Positions 36,106 through 45,944 are shown, counted from the stretch's first letter. The stretch: DNA of 64,000 nt from Oligoflexia bacterium (GCA_019694465.1 JAIBBV010000007.1:1-64000), one strand, 5' to 3'. Program-made: numbers and translations. The notes: generated by a model from the letters alone, not told the origin.

Positions 36106-38985
36106 CTAAATATTCGGAGCTGTGAGTCCGTATTGCTCTAACTCGCTCTTCAGAATCTCAGCCACTCGCTCACGATTCTTTTCTGGCACCGCGTATGGCA
36201 CCAATGCGAAAGGAAAATGTCGACGATCCTTTAAGACATGCGCTGCATCGCTTCCCACCAAGTTAGCATCTTCAGAAACGCGACGCACAAATCCAGCAAC
36301 TTCGCCCTCCAAGCTCTGCTCAATATCTCGAAGCTTTTTATAGGCCTCAAAGTTAGCCTCAGTACAATCGGTGCTAGTGACCTGGCCCAGCAGCTCGCTC
36401 AAAGCAAAATATCCGGACTCGCAACGCTGCTGCAGAGCTAGGGCACATTGCATTTCGGGATGATCTAAAGCGATGCTGTTTTGCAGCATCAATCCGCGCA
36501 AGTAAGCAACTTTGAGTCCAAGTCCATAAGCGTCATGAGTACGCGCATGTGAAATTTGTGACAACAATGGATTTACGCCCACTGCCTGAGCCAGTAGACG
36601 ATCACGCTTAACTTGATATGACTCATCAATTGGGGCGGTATTGTCATATGCGATCCCGCCCATTCTAAGGGCCGCCTCGGCCACCTCAGGCATCTGCATC
36701 CAGGCTTCATGAATCGACTTTATCCCGTTGTCTACATCGCGTACATGTATACCGATTAGGCGCCCGTAAAGCGCTTCTCTATACCAGCCAAAGCGCTGTG
36801 GGTCCGCAATTACTCTAGCAACGCTTTCCGGCACCCTTCCATGCTGCACCATCTCGGCTACTACTGCGTGCTGCGCCTCAAGTCCAAGTACACCGGCCTC
36901 ACGCAAAAGACCCGCCACACTGCCCTTTCCTGTCTCACGTTCGAAAACGTCAATGCCAACCGCTTCAACAAATTCAACCTCTGAGAACATCAACGCATCG
37001 GTTTCGTTTTTGCTTAAGCTACGGTTCTGACTTTCCACAGAACACACTCGCACAGCCCCGTTCGGATCGCGAGCGAGATTGCCTGTTTGATCCAATGTGT
37101 AAGGGATTTGGTCGCGTTCCTTAAAGTGCCACAAATCGTGTACTAGTAGCTGCGCCACTTCCAAGGCAGGCATCCCTGCGTGAACATTGTACACCTCTAA
37201 GTTCGAGCTAAAGAAAAGCGCCTCTGGATCCTCAGGCCTTGGGCGCTCAATCTGTATGCCACCCATATTTTCACGAAGGTTAAGCAGCTTAAGGAAGGCA
37301 GGAGAATTTCTAACTACTTCTCGCACACCTGGTGCATATTCACAGATGAAGCGATGAAGGGAGGAATCGCTACCCATTAGGTCAACAAACTGATGCCAGT
37401 GTGGAGACCGTCGGCTAGTACTAATGGTGCTTCTGGCCTCGACCGGGAAAGCCGCCTCTACCAGTCGTGCACTTTGTAGGAGCGCAAGATTTCGAACATA
37501 GCCTTCACGCGCAAGCTCCAACACAACTCGCGGCTCAACCAGTACACAATCTCGTAAATAAGCACTCTCTGCGGCAGGCAAAAACGCTAGTGCCTGCACA
37601 GTAGCATTCGGGATGAACTCAGGAGAGGCAAGACTATAGCCAGGGAATACAAATGGGGTGACGGAAGGTCGCTTGCCAGTTTGTTGCTCTACCGCAGCAC
37701 TCACCAGCGCTGGATCGTAATAAGCAGTTCCATCCTTGGCATCGATCGGAACACATACACCCTCTAAACAGCGGGCTGAAGTTGAAAGGTGCGCATAACG
37801 TGGTGCCTGATCGCGAAATTCAAGCGCTTCGTAACAGGCAAAGCGCACCACCAAATATGGTCGCCCATCCATCAGCGTAAATAGCCCCACACTCAGATTG
37901 TCGCGATCGCGAAGAGCTGCTTCCGCCTGGTAAGGTTCTCCCAGGGCCTCCCCACTGCTACCTAAGTTCTGAACCTCTACGCTATAGGCCTTGAGTGCGG
38001 CGTCCTCGCCCTGCGGTCGGGCCACAGCGGTCAGGCTCATAAAGTTTGTAAGCCCTGCCTCATCGCCTCTGCCAGCCAGGATAGCCTTCACGGCATCTGA
38101 GTCCAAAATGCGAGCGGCAGAATTCAAGCGCCCATCCTCCACCATGGCGACGATACGCTGCTGCACAAAGGTTGGCAGCCGCAGTTGCTGTCCGCTTTCC
38201 TCAGCCAATCGAAAAACTACTTCCAAAAGCCTCGCGTCGTGCACCTTCCCTTTAGCAAAGTCATCAACAATATCCTGGAGCGGCATGACTTCCGCCAGCT
38301 GCATGCCGTCGAAGCCGTTACCAAAGCAAACCAGGCCACCCAGCTCAGCTGCTTTTGAACTTGCACGCATTGGTAAAAAAAGAGCTGGGCAATCCTGTGG
38401 GCATGGGAGAAAGGCCGTTCCGAGTGGATGAATGCTATATTCGTCCACTCGCTGTCCAACCTTATGTGCGGCAACTGCCTGCAGGGTATCATTTGCAGAA
38501 CCAGCACGGCGATAGCCACTTGGCAAGCCGGTGAACATCCCTGTCTCCATTCCTGCAAGCGTCGGTAGATCACGCGCTGAACGAGCCAGCAAAGCAGGAC
38601 TAACCGCCGTTGTCACCACCAAAGCGGGTTTACCAGATTTCGTTGTTTCTAGCGCAAGCCCAACCTGATCCTCAGGAGTTTGGACCAGCATCAAAGTTTG
38701 CGGTCCGCTCTCCACACGCCCATCGGCTAAGTAGCGCGTGGAACGAAAAGCACCCAGCCCGATGTGCGAGGGTTCACATTCAGCAAGCGCAGTTACTCTA
38801 AGCCCAGTTACGACCCTAGGATCGTCCTCTCTATATCTTTCAAAACGTCCAGCCGCTACATGCGAAATATCAGGCGAGGAAAATTCGACCGGCAACTTGA
38901 CACCCACATCCGTCTCAGCTGCCGAGACACTAACTGCTAGTGGCAGAGCCACAGCCCTAACATGTGGAGGAACTTTTTCACTCAT
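36106..38985 (-). CDS. Large protein of unknown family with an HDxxH motif
   Basis: 959 aa with no signal peptide and no membrane span, so probably cytoplasmic. I recognise no family. The N-terminal half is beta-rich with two loosely similar stretches (VGLALETTKSGKPALVVTTA near 108; VGLFTLMDGRPYLVVRFACY near 366), suggesting a repeated domain. The central part (about 480-690) is helical and has VHAGMPALEVAQLLVHDLWH (601-620), a candidate metal site H616-D-x-x-H620, followed by SEVEFVEAVGIDVFE (668-682) that could give a third ligand. HDxxH resembles the Coq4 zinc motif, but the Glu 12 residues later is Asp here. It is single-gene, convergent with the propeller gene. Confidence 0.8.
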   Translation of the reverse strand: MSEKVPPHVRAVALPLAVSVSAAETDVGVKLPVEFSSPDISHVAAGRFERYREDDPRVVTGLRVTALAECEPSHIGLGAFRSTRYLADGRVESGPQTLMLVQTPEDQVGLALETTKSGKPALVVTTAVSPALLARSARDLPTLAGMETGMFTGLPSGYRRAGSANDTLQAVAAHKVGQRVDEYSIHPLGTAFLPCPQDCPALFLPMRASSKAAELGGLVCFGNGFDGMQLAEVMPLQDIVDDFAKGKVHDARLLEVVFRLAEESGQQLRLPTFVQQRIVAMVEDGRLNSAARILDSDAVKAILAGRGDEAGLTNFMSLTAVARPQGEDAALKAYSVEVQNLGSSGEALGEPYQAEAALRDRDNLSVGLFTLMDGRPYLVVRFACYEALEFRDQAPRYAHLSTSARCLEGVCVPIDAKDGTAYYDPALVSAAVEQQTGKRPSVTPFVFPGYSLASPEFIPNATVQALAFLPAAESAYLRDCVLVEPRVVLELAREGYVRNLALLQSARLVEAAFPVEARSTISTSRRSPHWHQFVDLMGSDSSLHRFICEYAPGVREVVRNSPAFLKLLNLRENMGGIQIERPRPEDPEALFFSSNLEVYNVHAGMPALEVAQLLVHDLWHFKERDQIPYTLDQTGNLARDPNGAVRVCSVESQNRSLSKNETDALMFSEVEFVEAVGIDVFERETGKGSVAGLLREAGVLGLEAQHAVVAEMVQHGRVPESVARVIADPQRFGWYREALYGRLIGIHVRDVDNGIKSIHEAWMQMPEVAEAALRMGGIAYDNTAPIDESYQVKRDRLLAQAVGVNPLLSQISHARTHDAYGLGLKVAYLRGLMLQNSIALDHPEMQCALALQQRCESGYFALSELLGQVTSTDCTEANFEAYKKLRDIEQSLEGEVAGFVRRVSEDANLVGSDAAHVLKDRRHFPFALVPYAVPEKNRERVAEILKSELEQYGLTAPNI

Positions 38986-39308
38986 TTAACCTAGCGGCCA
39001 GTCTCGCTGTTAAAGATTAGTTAAGCTGCGCTGCGGCTCTCAATACCTAAGGTCTGCATAAAGCTGCCTTAATTGTTATAGCCGCTTGCAGAACCAAAGC
39101 AACTTTGTAAGCCAATCAGGCACTAAGCCCAATTGGGGTAGATCTCTGTCAATTTAGCCAAATATTGTGGTCATTATTGGACATATATACATGTTTTTCG
39201 CTGAGTTTAGCACGATGCACATACTACTAACTAGCCACGCTGCTAACTTACAGCGTGCGTACGCTCTGGTCCCCCGGCCCTAAACATTACTTCTTGGAGG
39301 CTAATCAA
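38986..39308. other. Divergent region between the 959-aa gene and a small gene
   Basis: 323 bp without a gene. Near 39163-39190 there is an AT-rich promoter-like stretch (TTGTGG ... ATATATACAT). A perfect 7-bp hairpin, CACGCTG/CAGCGTG (39236-39242/39251-39257), lies about 50 nt before the small gene's start and may sit in its leader. Confidence 0.45.
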
Positions 39309-39614
39309 ATGCTGCTTAGAAAAACTCCCCATGGCATCAGCGTTCGAGTACGACAGGATGAACATCGGCTAGTTTCCTTTAACCCACAGACATTTAGCGA
39401 CCTTATGAGCGGCTCACGTGTCACAATGTTTTCACGCGGCGATGAAGTTTCATTTGTAGCCTCCATCCCAGACTGTACGGAAAGATTTTTCTGGCAATTT
39501 CGTCTCAAGGATCCTGGCTTTGAAGTACTTGCAGCGCCCCTACTAAGCACGCAATGCCAAACGCTCATGGGCATGCTTAGCGAGCTTAGGGTGGCGCTGA
39601 ATGGATCGCTATAG
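39309..39614 (+). CDS. Small protein of unknown function
   Basis: 101 aa. ATG 39309 has TTGGAGG 8 bp upstream, which decides the start and argues that the gene is real. Predicted as a compact mixed alpha/beta protein without signal or membrane segment (MLLRKTPHGISVRVRQDEHR at the N-terminus). No family is recognised. A bidirectional hairpin follows at 39637-39667. Confidence 0.65.
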   Translation: MLLRKTPHGISVRVRQDEHRLVSFNPQTFSDLMSGSRVTMFSRGDEVSFVASIPDCTERFFWQFRLKDPGFEVLAAPLLSTQCQTLMGMLSELRVALNGSL

Positions 39615-39636
39615 CTAGGCCCTCAAGCTAGCTACA

Positions 39637-39667
39637 TGCCTCAATGGACTGCACATCCATCGAGGCA
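39637..39667. terminator. Hairpin between the convergent small gene and the CBS gene
   Basis: TGCCTCAATGGA (39637-39648) pairs with TCCATCGAGGCA (39656-39667) with one mismatch. It lies between two convergent genes. T-runs are weak on both sides, so termination strength is uncertain. Confidence 0.5.
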
Positions 39668-39739
39668 AACAAGAACAAACGGTAGGTAAATATTTTTTGT
39701 TTATACACTTGAGACTGAATTAAGTTTTAGTCGTCCCAT

Positions 39740-40642
39740 TTAGCTGGTTGAAAGCTCAGACATAATCTCACGACTAAGATAGCGCATAAAATTTCGTACA
39801 GTGAGCACGCCAATTAGCTTCTCGCCACTATCAACAACTGGCAGATGCCTATATCCGCCTTGAGACAGGTAGTTAAACGCTATTGATACACTCGAACTGG
39901 CAAGAACTGTCTGTGGAGTTGTAGTCATGAACTCGCCCATACTGCGACCTTCAAAGGGCAAGTCCGAGAGTGCAACACGATGCAGATAGTCGCGTTCTGT
40001 GAATATTCCAACTAGCTTTTGCCCAGCATTCACAATCAGTACACCGCCAATATTTTTTTGCTGTAATCGCCGAATGCCAGAAATCAATGGTTCCTTTTCA
40101 TGCAGCATCACAGGCTTATCAGGTTCTAAGCTTGAGATATCGCTTACAAAGAACTGATCCACTGATGAGTCATGCACGATTTGAAGCAATGGATCGGCAG
40201 CAATGCGCTTTGTCAAATGTGCATGCACAAAATCTACAAAACCTTTAGACGAAATCATTTTTAGCTGCGGCGTGCTGGGGCACTGTACCGCCAGGTGCCG
40301 AAAGCCTCCTGTCACCATTTCGTAAAGCGCACGCGCTACGCTCACGGAGCTACGTACACATCGCGGATTGGCCGTCATAAGTTCTTTAATCGGCCGAGGC
40401 ATTACTTTATTTTCCTGTAACGCCACTTTTTTGATAACATCGCGCTCTGTAAAAATCCCAACCAAGGCTCCGTGCTTATCTACTACTAGCACACTTCCAA
40501 TATTCTGACGTTGCATTGCATCGACCACTGAACGCACCGGCTCATCGGGCTGAACGGTAACGGCGGGTTGGGGCGAAAGGTGCTCAACTGTGGCGGCCAA
40601 AAAGCGATCGTGAAGGATGTCTCTAATCTTTGGAAGTCGCAT
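39740..40642 (-). CDS. Protein with four CBS domains (two Bateman modules)
   Basis: 300 aa consisting almost entirely of CBS domains. Each has the pattern seen in IGSVLVVDKHGALVGIFTER (about 50-69) and IGGVLIVNAGQKLVGIFTER (about 193-212), with GFRHLAVQ and GYRHLPVVDSGEKLIGVLTV as the second domain of each pair. CBS pairs bind adenosyl nucleotides. With no catalytic domain attached, a sensory or scaffold role is likely. Monocistronic. Confidence 0.9.
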   Translation of the reverse strand: MRLPKIRDILHDRFLAATVEHLSPQPAVTVQPDEPVRSVVDAMQRQNIGSVLVVDKHGALVGIFTERDVIKKVALQENKVMPRPIKELMTANPRCVRSSVSVARALYEMVTGGFRHLAVQCPSTPQLKMISSKGFVDFVHAHLTKRIAADPLLQIVHDSSVDQFFVSDISSLEPDKPVMLHEKEPLISGIRRLQQKNIGGVLIVNAGQKLVGIFTERDYLHRVALSDLPFEGRSMGEFMTTTPQTVLASSSVSIAFNYLSQGGYRHLPVVDSGEKLIGVLTVRNFMRYLSREIMSELSTS

Positions 40643-40850
40643 ATCAGAAATCTCTGGGAGCGCGCAGCAAAGTGAAGCGGATTGCCTCGCTTTGTTCGCA
40701 ACACAAACCCGTCAAGTTACGCTAGGTCATTCTTGCTACGGGCTCTAACTTATTCTTTTATGATCATATGCGGGGCCTTTCAACGCAAGCTCAACTTAAG
40801 GGCATGAAAACGGCCAATCGCTTAACATTAGTCTTAGATAGTTCTTGGAA

Positions 40851-41831
40851 CTATGCTTCACGACCAACATCAGCACCAAAATAGTAGCGAATTTTTAAAT
40901 CACGAAATTTACTGAGTAGCTTTACCGAATTGATGCTGCTACCGAAACGCTCATAAAGTCCTTGGATAATCCCTGTTATATCCTCTGCGCGCTCAACTTC
41001 TACCCCAATCTCATAGTCCCAAGTGCCCAAGCACTCTATGAAGTAAACAATCCTCGAATGATGCTCACAATAACGCATCAAGGCAGCTGATAGTTCATGG
41101 TTCATGCCTTTGGCGTAAACCAAAAGCTTAAAAGCCTGCACGCCTAACGCGGCGGGATTCACTGCGTGCACATATCCTTCGATTACCTTTCGCTCTTGAA
41201 GCCGTCTTAAACGCATATCAACGCTTGATGCTGGCATACCAATTTTTTGAGCCAACTGCCGAAATGAAATGTCCCCATTTGACGCCAGTGCACGTAGGAT
41301 CCGATCGTCCACTTCATCGATGGCTACAGTATCTTTAGTATATCCAACCCGTAGATGTTTTGGCCCCACAGGTTTTGTCGCCAGATACTTATGAGGAAAG
41401 AGCCACACCGAATATTGGTAGGAAATGGCTTTTTCGAAGAACACATTTGTAAAACGCTTGGAGAGCTCCGAAATAAAGTCCAGCGACTCACCGATGCGCC
41501 TGCTGCATAGTGCGATGCCGTACTGATACTCTCCGCCAAACTCACCAATCCATACTATCTGGTCAGCATCTGAGAACGCGCGCACCAAGGCTTCTTGGGT
41601 GTTGGGCTTCTGAGCACCCACTGAAAAGAATACGTTTACAATCGTGATCCCTATGCGCTGAAGGTTAATAACGGGAATCTGTGTAATTACCCCGCGCTGA
41701 CTAAGTCGTCGCAATGAATAGCGAATGCTGTGCTCGCGAAAATGTGTGTCATGGCGCAAGACTGAGATGGGCTCACGCGCACGAAGTTCGGCGCTGGCAA
41801 GAATAGCTCCATCTTTACTGTTATATCTCAT
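40851..41831 (-). CDS. Tandem Lrp/AsnC-family transcriptional regulator
   Basis: 326 aa containing two Lrp-like halves. The second half (about 165-326) is complete: HTH (IDEVDDRILRALASNGDISF, RQLAQKIGMPASSVDMRLRR) followed by a RAM-type ligand domain (FKLLVYAKGM ... IVYFIECLGTWDYEIGVEVE). The first half has a weaker HTH (REHSIRYSLRRLSQRGVITQ) and its own RAM-like domain (IVWIGEFGGEYQYGIALCSR). Lrp proteins sense amino acids and often control their catabolism; ornithine aminotransferase lies 1.5 kb away. Direct regulation is inference. Confidence 0.85.
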   Translation of the reverse strand: MRYNSKDGAILASAELRAREPISVLRHDTHFREHSIRYSLRRLSQRGVITQIPVINLQRIGITIVNVFFSVGAQKPNTQEALVRAFSDADQIVWIGEFGGEYQYGIALCSRRIGESLDFISELSKRFTNVFFEKAISYQYSVWLFPHKYLATKPVGPKHLRVGYTKDTVAIDEVDDRILRALASNGDISFRQLAQKIGMPASSVDMRLRRLQERKVIEGYVHAVNPAALGVQAFKLLVYAKGMNHELSAALMRYCEHHSRIVYFIECLGTWDYEIGVEVERAEDITGIIQGLYERFGSSINSVKLLSKFRDLKIRYYFGADVGREA

Positions 41832-42172
41832 TATGAACGCAAAGAATGTACTTTTATGGACATACTAACACACTTTTTGATATTTGTCTCAAGATTAATA
41901 AAGTGCTTTCAAAAGGTACTTGCAGAGGCGGAGGCTGTTAATGTGCACTTGTGGGGATACAGCCGATGCCAGGGTGAGTGCGCCTTTTTGGAAAGGACCC
42001 CCACAAGGGTCCTTTTTTATTGGAAGCGCAGCCAGAAATTTAACAAGTATTTTGCTGCGCCTCGTTAGCAGATCTAGAGCACTTTCCGAAAGATATTGCC
42101 GCGCCAGAGGCGCAACATTAAGATATCTCTATTACGATCCAACTCATCATCATCGGCCAGTACATCAATGCG
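41832..42172. other. Structured non-coding region, possible small RNA
   Basis: 341 bp with no coding gene. Several stems appear on the plus strand: AAGTGC/GTACTT near 41900-41920; GGCTGT/ACAGCC competing with GTGCACT/AGTGCGC (41930-41982); then a strong intrinsic terminator (41994-42018). After it a GCGCAGC/GCTGCGC inverted repeat lies at about 42027-42059. An intrinsic terminator on the plus strand with no plus-strand gene before it suggests a short RNA starting near 41.86 kb. No known RNA family is recognised. Confidence 0.45.
41994..42018 (+). terminator. Intrinsic terminator with no upstream protein gene
   Basis: AGGACCC (41994-42000), a 6-nt loop, GGGTCCT (42007-42013) and a following T-run form a textbook rho-independent terminator. 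The only plus-strand sequence before it is the structured stretch downstream of the divergent Lrp gene start. Confidence 0.8.
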
Positions 42173-43306
42173 TTAGATGCCCTCTATCTCGCGGCAATTA
42201 TTTTTGGGAACCGCTATAGCTAGCGACAATATTAAAAGCAGCAGCGGATACCAGATTAATTTGTCCTGCGTTAGAGCTGCCCACGCCAAAATATTTGCCA
42301 GCACAAGTAAGCATCCAAGCAGCACGGAACTTTGTGCGATCAAGCCCAAGGCAAGTGGCAAAAGCAGTACCTGGTCATAGCTCCACCCGTAAGGAGCGCT
42401 TATCAAGCTAAGTGGAACGAGCCAGCGCGCCTTTTTTACATCAAGATCACCCAGCAGCCCGCCAAACGATAAAACTACGGCCGTAATGAAACTAGGGAGA
42501 AAACAGGTAACAGCTGACGGGGCGGCGGCAAGCGCACCCAAGACTCCAGCTAGCGTAGATGTGCGCCAATAAGTAGGCGGGTCTTGAAATGCCAGGATAT
42601 ACCAACGATATAATTGGTAATTCCAAAGGATTGGAACTAGATTCAATGCCACAAATCCAGTCGCGAGCCCTGCCAAGGTTTCACAACGCCTGCACTTAAG
42701 AGCATCTATAAACAGCGCCAAGTACAGCAGGTACAAAAGATGCGGCTTAATGCTTGTAAGCGACAGCAAGCAGCCCGCCAAGTAACGGCCGCGCTTAGAT
42801 TGCTGATCGTATAAGCATTCGAAGCCTAAATAGCCCAGCAAAGTCCAAGCTGAAATTTGCCCCCAGCCCAAGGACTCCTTTAGTGCCGGCATACTCAAAA
42901 CAAAAGCCAGCATTGTGAGCGCACGGCGCGAAAAAAGACTGTCGGCTACTGGTAAGCTAAGATGCAGCGCAAAGACAGTAACTGTGATCGTAAAAGCTGC
43001 CAGCAAAGCCACCGAAATATGGAAAGGGAGCAACCCAAATGGCAGAAGCAGGCTTAAACTCCACGGCGGATTCCACATACGAACAACTTCGGGTGGGTGG
43101 CCCGGGACAACAGCTTGGGCAATCCCAAGTACAGTCGGATCGTAGGGATTGTCTCCGGACAGGAATACGCGCGCACTCGACCAGTATTGGATAAAATCAA
43201 AACTTCCAATATCAGGTCCCGCGCCTAGTTCCCAAACCGAGAAGGCCACCAGGAACAATACTAACCAGCGCAGGACAGGGATTGCTCTTGCTATTGGACA
43301 ATTCAC
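42173..43306 (-). CDS. Polytopic membrane protein, GT87/DUF2029-like mannosyltransferase family
   Basis: 377 aa with about 9-10 hydrophobic segments. DFIQYWSSARVFLSGDNPYD (about 37-56) and MWNPPWSLSLLLPFGLLP (about 77-94) match the DUF2029/GT87 pattern of polyprenyl-phosphate-mannose-dependent transferases, which act on the outer face of the inner membrane. The GTG start overlaps the stop codon of the ornithine aminotransferase gene by 4 bp, an unexpected functional pairing but clear translational coupling. Confidence 0.8.
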   Translation of the reverse strand: MNCPIARAIPVLRWLVLFLVAFSVWELGAGPDIGSFDFIQYWSSARVFLSGDNPYDPTVLGIAQAVVPGHPPEVVRMWNPPWSLSLLLPFGLLPFHISVALLAAFTITVTVFALHLSLPVADSLFSRRALTMLAFVLSMPALKESLGWGQISAWTLLGYLGFECLYDQQSKRGRYLAGCLLSLTSIKPHLLYLLYLALFIDALKCRRCETLAGLATGFVALNLVPILWNYQLYRWYILAFQDPPTYWRTSTLAGVLGALAAAPSAVTCFLPSFITAVVLSFGGLLGDLDVKKARWLVPLSLISAPYGWSYDQVLLLPLALGLIAQSSVLLGCLLVLANILAWAALTQDKLIWYPLLLLILSLAIAVPKNNCREIEGI

Positions 43307-44514
43307 ACTTCAGCCTTCAGGGTGGCTTCAATCTTCTCCAACCCCAAATCTAGATCGGCCTTTTCAATTATAAGTGGAGGTGCAAAACGAACTGTTTGCT
43401 TACGCGTATCCTTGGCCAATATGCCATGCTTTTTAAGTGCCTTACAGAGTTTCTTAGCTGGGCCATAGGCTGGATCTATATCCATTCCCACAAAAAGCCC
43501 CTTCCCGCGCACTTCTGTCACCGGACCGCTGCGCATCCGCTTGAGTTCAGCAATGAAGTAATCACCAAGTTCACGGGACCTCAACTCCGGCTTGTCATCC
43601 TTAATTAATTGCAGAACTTCGCGCGCGATTGCGCAGCCCAAAGGGTTACCACCAAAAGTACTGCCGTGGCTACCTGGAGTGAATACCCCTAATATGTCAC
43701 TCGATGAAATTGCTGCTGAAACTGGGATAATTCCACCCCCAAGAGACTTCGCCAGTAAGTATATATCTGGCTTAACCTGTTCATGATCACAGCAGAAATA
43801 AGCGCCAGTTCTACAGAGTCCAGTTTGGATTTCATCTGCTATAAGCAGGACTCTATTTTCCGTGCACAGCTTGCGCAGCTCGCGCATGAATCCATTGGGA
43901 GGAATAATGACTCCACCCTCCCCTTGGATAGGTTCGACTAGCACAGCCACAGTGTTTGGCGTAATAGCTTTAGCAACTGCGCCTACGTCCCCGAATGGCA
44001 CTAGGCTAAACCCAGGTGTGAATGGAGCGTAACCCTCCCGGCTATCAGCCTCAGTGCTAAAGCTTACTATGGTAGTGGTGCGACCATGAAAATTCCCATC
44101 GAAGCAAATGATATGCGCGTTTGGCTGGAGCACGCCCTTTTTTTCATAACCCCATCGACGTGCGGCCTTAATGGCGGTTTCCACAGCCTCGGCTCCAGAG
44201 TTCATGGCCAATACCATCTGCATGCCACAGAACTGAGCGAGCTCTTCACAAAATGGGCCAAATTGATCGTTATAAAATGCGCGGCTAGTCATGGTCAGCC
44301 GCTCCATCTGACGCAGCGCGGCAGCCATCAAGCGTGGATGGCGGTGCCCGAAATTTAGAGCACTATAGGCACTCAACATATCTAGATAGCGCTTGCCATC
44401 TACATCGGTCACCCAGGCCCCTTCTCCGTGACTAAGCACAACGTCCAGCGGCCCATAGTTATGAGCGCCAAATGTCTCTACCAGATCTATATGCCGCTTT
44501 GACTCTGCTCCCAT
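43303..44514 (-). CDS. rocD: Ornithine aminotransferase
   Basis: 403 aa class III PLP aminotransferase. It converts ornithine and 2-oxoglutarate to glutamate semialdehyde and glutamate. Typical OAT features are YGPLDVVLSHGEGAWVTDVD, YLDMLSAYSALNFGHRHPRL, NFHGRTTTIVSFSTEADSRE, EPIQGEGGVIIPPNGFMREL, ADEIQTGLCRTG and the PLP-lysine segment LLAKSLGGGIIPVSA, followed by GSHGSTFGGNPLGCA. It heads a two-gene unit with the GT87-like gene and is separated from asnS by 32 bp. Confidence 0.95.
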   Translation of the reverse strand: MGAESKRHIDLVETFGAHNYGPLDVVLSHGEGAWVTDVDGKRYLDMLSAYSALNFGHRHPRLMAAALRQMERLTMTSRAFYNDQFGPFCEELAQFCGMQMVLAMNSGAEAVETAIKAARRWGYEKKGVLQPNAHIICFDGNFHGRTTTIVSFSTEADSREGYAPFTPGFSLVPFGDVGAVAKAITPNTVAVLVEPIQGEGGVIIPPNGFMRELRKLCTENRVLLIADEIQTGLCRTGAYFCCDHEQVKPDIYLLAKSLGGGIIPVSAAISSSDILGVFTPGSHGSTFGGNPLGCAIAREVLQLIKDDKPELRSRELGDYFIAELKRMRSGPVTEVRGKGLFVGMDIDPAYGPAKKLCKALKKHGILAKDTRKQTVRFAPPLIIEKADLDLGLEKIEATLKAEV

Positions 44515-44546
44515 ATCGGTAGTATCGGCAAAACGGGGTTAAATCT

Positions 44547-45944
44547 TCAGAACTTGGCGTAGCCTGGGAAGCGTGGGAACGGTATTACATCGCGTATATT
44601 TTGCATCCCCGTGACATACATCAAGAAACGCTCAAATCCCAAGCCAAATCCTGAATGCGGAACCGTGCCAAACTTACGCAACTCAAGGTACCACCAGTAA
44701 TTTTCCTCAGGTAACTTGAGCTCCCGAATACGTTGCAGCAACACATCATGACGCTCCTCGCGTTGTGAGCCACCTATGATCTCCCCAAGACGGGGCACTA
44801 GCGTATCCATTGCACGCACTGTTTTTCCATCTGGATTAACCTTCATGTAAAAGGCCTTTATTTCTTTGGGATAGTTCACCACTATCACGGGGCCCTTAAC
44901 ATACTCGTCTGTCAGAAAGCGTTCATGCTCAGATTGCAGATCCATTCCCCACTTCACCGGGAACTCAAACTTCTTACCACTCTTCTCCAGAATACGAATC
45001 GCTTCGCTGTAATCTAAAGATGCAAAATCAGCATTCATGACTCGCTCAAGAACTTGAATGTGGTCCTTCGCTGTCCACTCGCGTTCTTGGAAAAATTTCA
45101 ATTCCTCTTCGCAGTGCTCAAGCACATAGCGAATTAGATAGCGGATAAAATCTTCCGCTAGCTTCATATTGTCTTCAAGTTCATAGAAAGCCATTTCTGG
45201 CTCGATCATCCAGAACTCCGACAAGTGCCGCACTGTATTTGAGTTCTCAGCCCGAAATGTAGGGCCAAAAGTATAAATCTTGCCAAGCCCTGTAGCGAAA
45301 ATTTCCCCTTCCAGTTGGCCAGAAACAGTTAGACTCGTCTCTGCCTTAAAGAAGTCCTCGTTAAAATCAACTTTGCCGTCTTTAAGCGGAACCTTAGCCA
45401 GATCAAATGTAGTCACCCGAAACATCGCACCCGCGCCTTCGCAGTCCGATGCTGTTATGATTGGCGTATGCACATAATAAAAGCCACGATCCTGGAAAAA
45501 TTTATGCACTGCCATGGAGGCCACCGAGCGCACACGAAACACAGCGCCAAAAGTGTTTGATCGTGGACGTAGGTGCAAAATGTCACGCAAGAACTCAAGC
45601 GTATGCCCCTTCTTTTGAAGCGGGTACGTCTCAGGGTCCGCCACACCAACTAGCTCAAGCTCTGAAACTTGAAACTCATACTTTTGGCCCTTGGCCGGTG
45701 AAGCCACAAGTTGGCCCCGTACCTTGATGGCAGCACCTGTCGAGATTGTGGCTGCCACACACTTGTATGAATCAAGATTGGGATCAATTACCAGCTGTAA
45801 CCCACGCACAGCGCTTCCGTCGTTTAGCTCGATAAACGACACGCTTTTCGACTGGCGATGTGTGCGAACCCAACCGCTTAGTTGGTATTCCCCCAAAGGG
45901 GCCTTATCTTGATTAATGTCGCGAATGGTCAATTTTGACTGCAT
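44547..45944 (-). CDS. asnS: Asparagine-tRNA ligase
   Basis: 465 aa class IIb synthetase. The N-terminal OB-fold ([20 protein letters not shown], then [13 protein letters not shown]) binds the anticodon. The catalytic core has motif 2 ([20 protein letters not shown]) and motif 3 ([20 protein letters not shown]) and ends [15 protein letters not shown], the usual AsnRS/AspRS ending. Serine-type residues ([11 protein letters not shown]) favour AsnRS over AspRS. ATG 45944 has GAGGAAG directly upstream and replaces an earlier in-frame start. A 32-bp gap separates it from rocD. Confidence 0.96.
   Translation of the reverse strand: MQSKLTIRDINQDKAPLGEYQLSGWVRTHRQSKSVSFIELNDGSAVRGLQLVIDPNLDSYKCVAATISTGAAIKVRGQLVASPAKGQKYEFQVSELELVGVADPETYPLQKKGHTLEFLRDILHLRPRSNTFGAVFRVRSVASMAVHKFFQDRGFYYVHTPIITASDCEGAGAMFRVTTFDLAKVPLKDGKVDFNEDFFKAETSLTVSGQLEGEIFATGLGKIYTFGPTFRAENSNTVRHLSEFWMIEPEMAFYELEDNMKLAEDFIRYLIRYVLEHCEEELKFFQEREWTAKDHIQVLERVMNADFASLDYSEAIRILEKSGKKFEFPVKWGMDLQSEHERFLTDEYVKGPVIVVNYPKEIKAFYMKVNPDGKTVRAMDTLVPRLGEIIGGSQREERHDVLLQRIRELKLPEENYWWYLELRKFGTVPHSGFGLGFERFLMYVTGMQNIRDVIPFPRFPGYAKF

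Noticed and set aside
36106-38985. Coq4 assignment for the 959-aa protein
   Set aside because: Only the HDxxH core matches; the motif's Glu is Asp and the size and surrounding domains differ.
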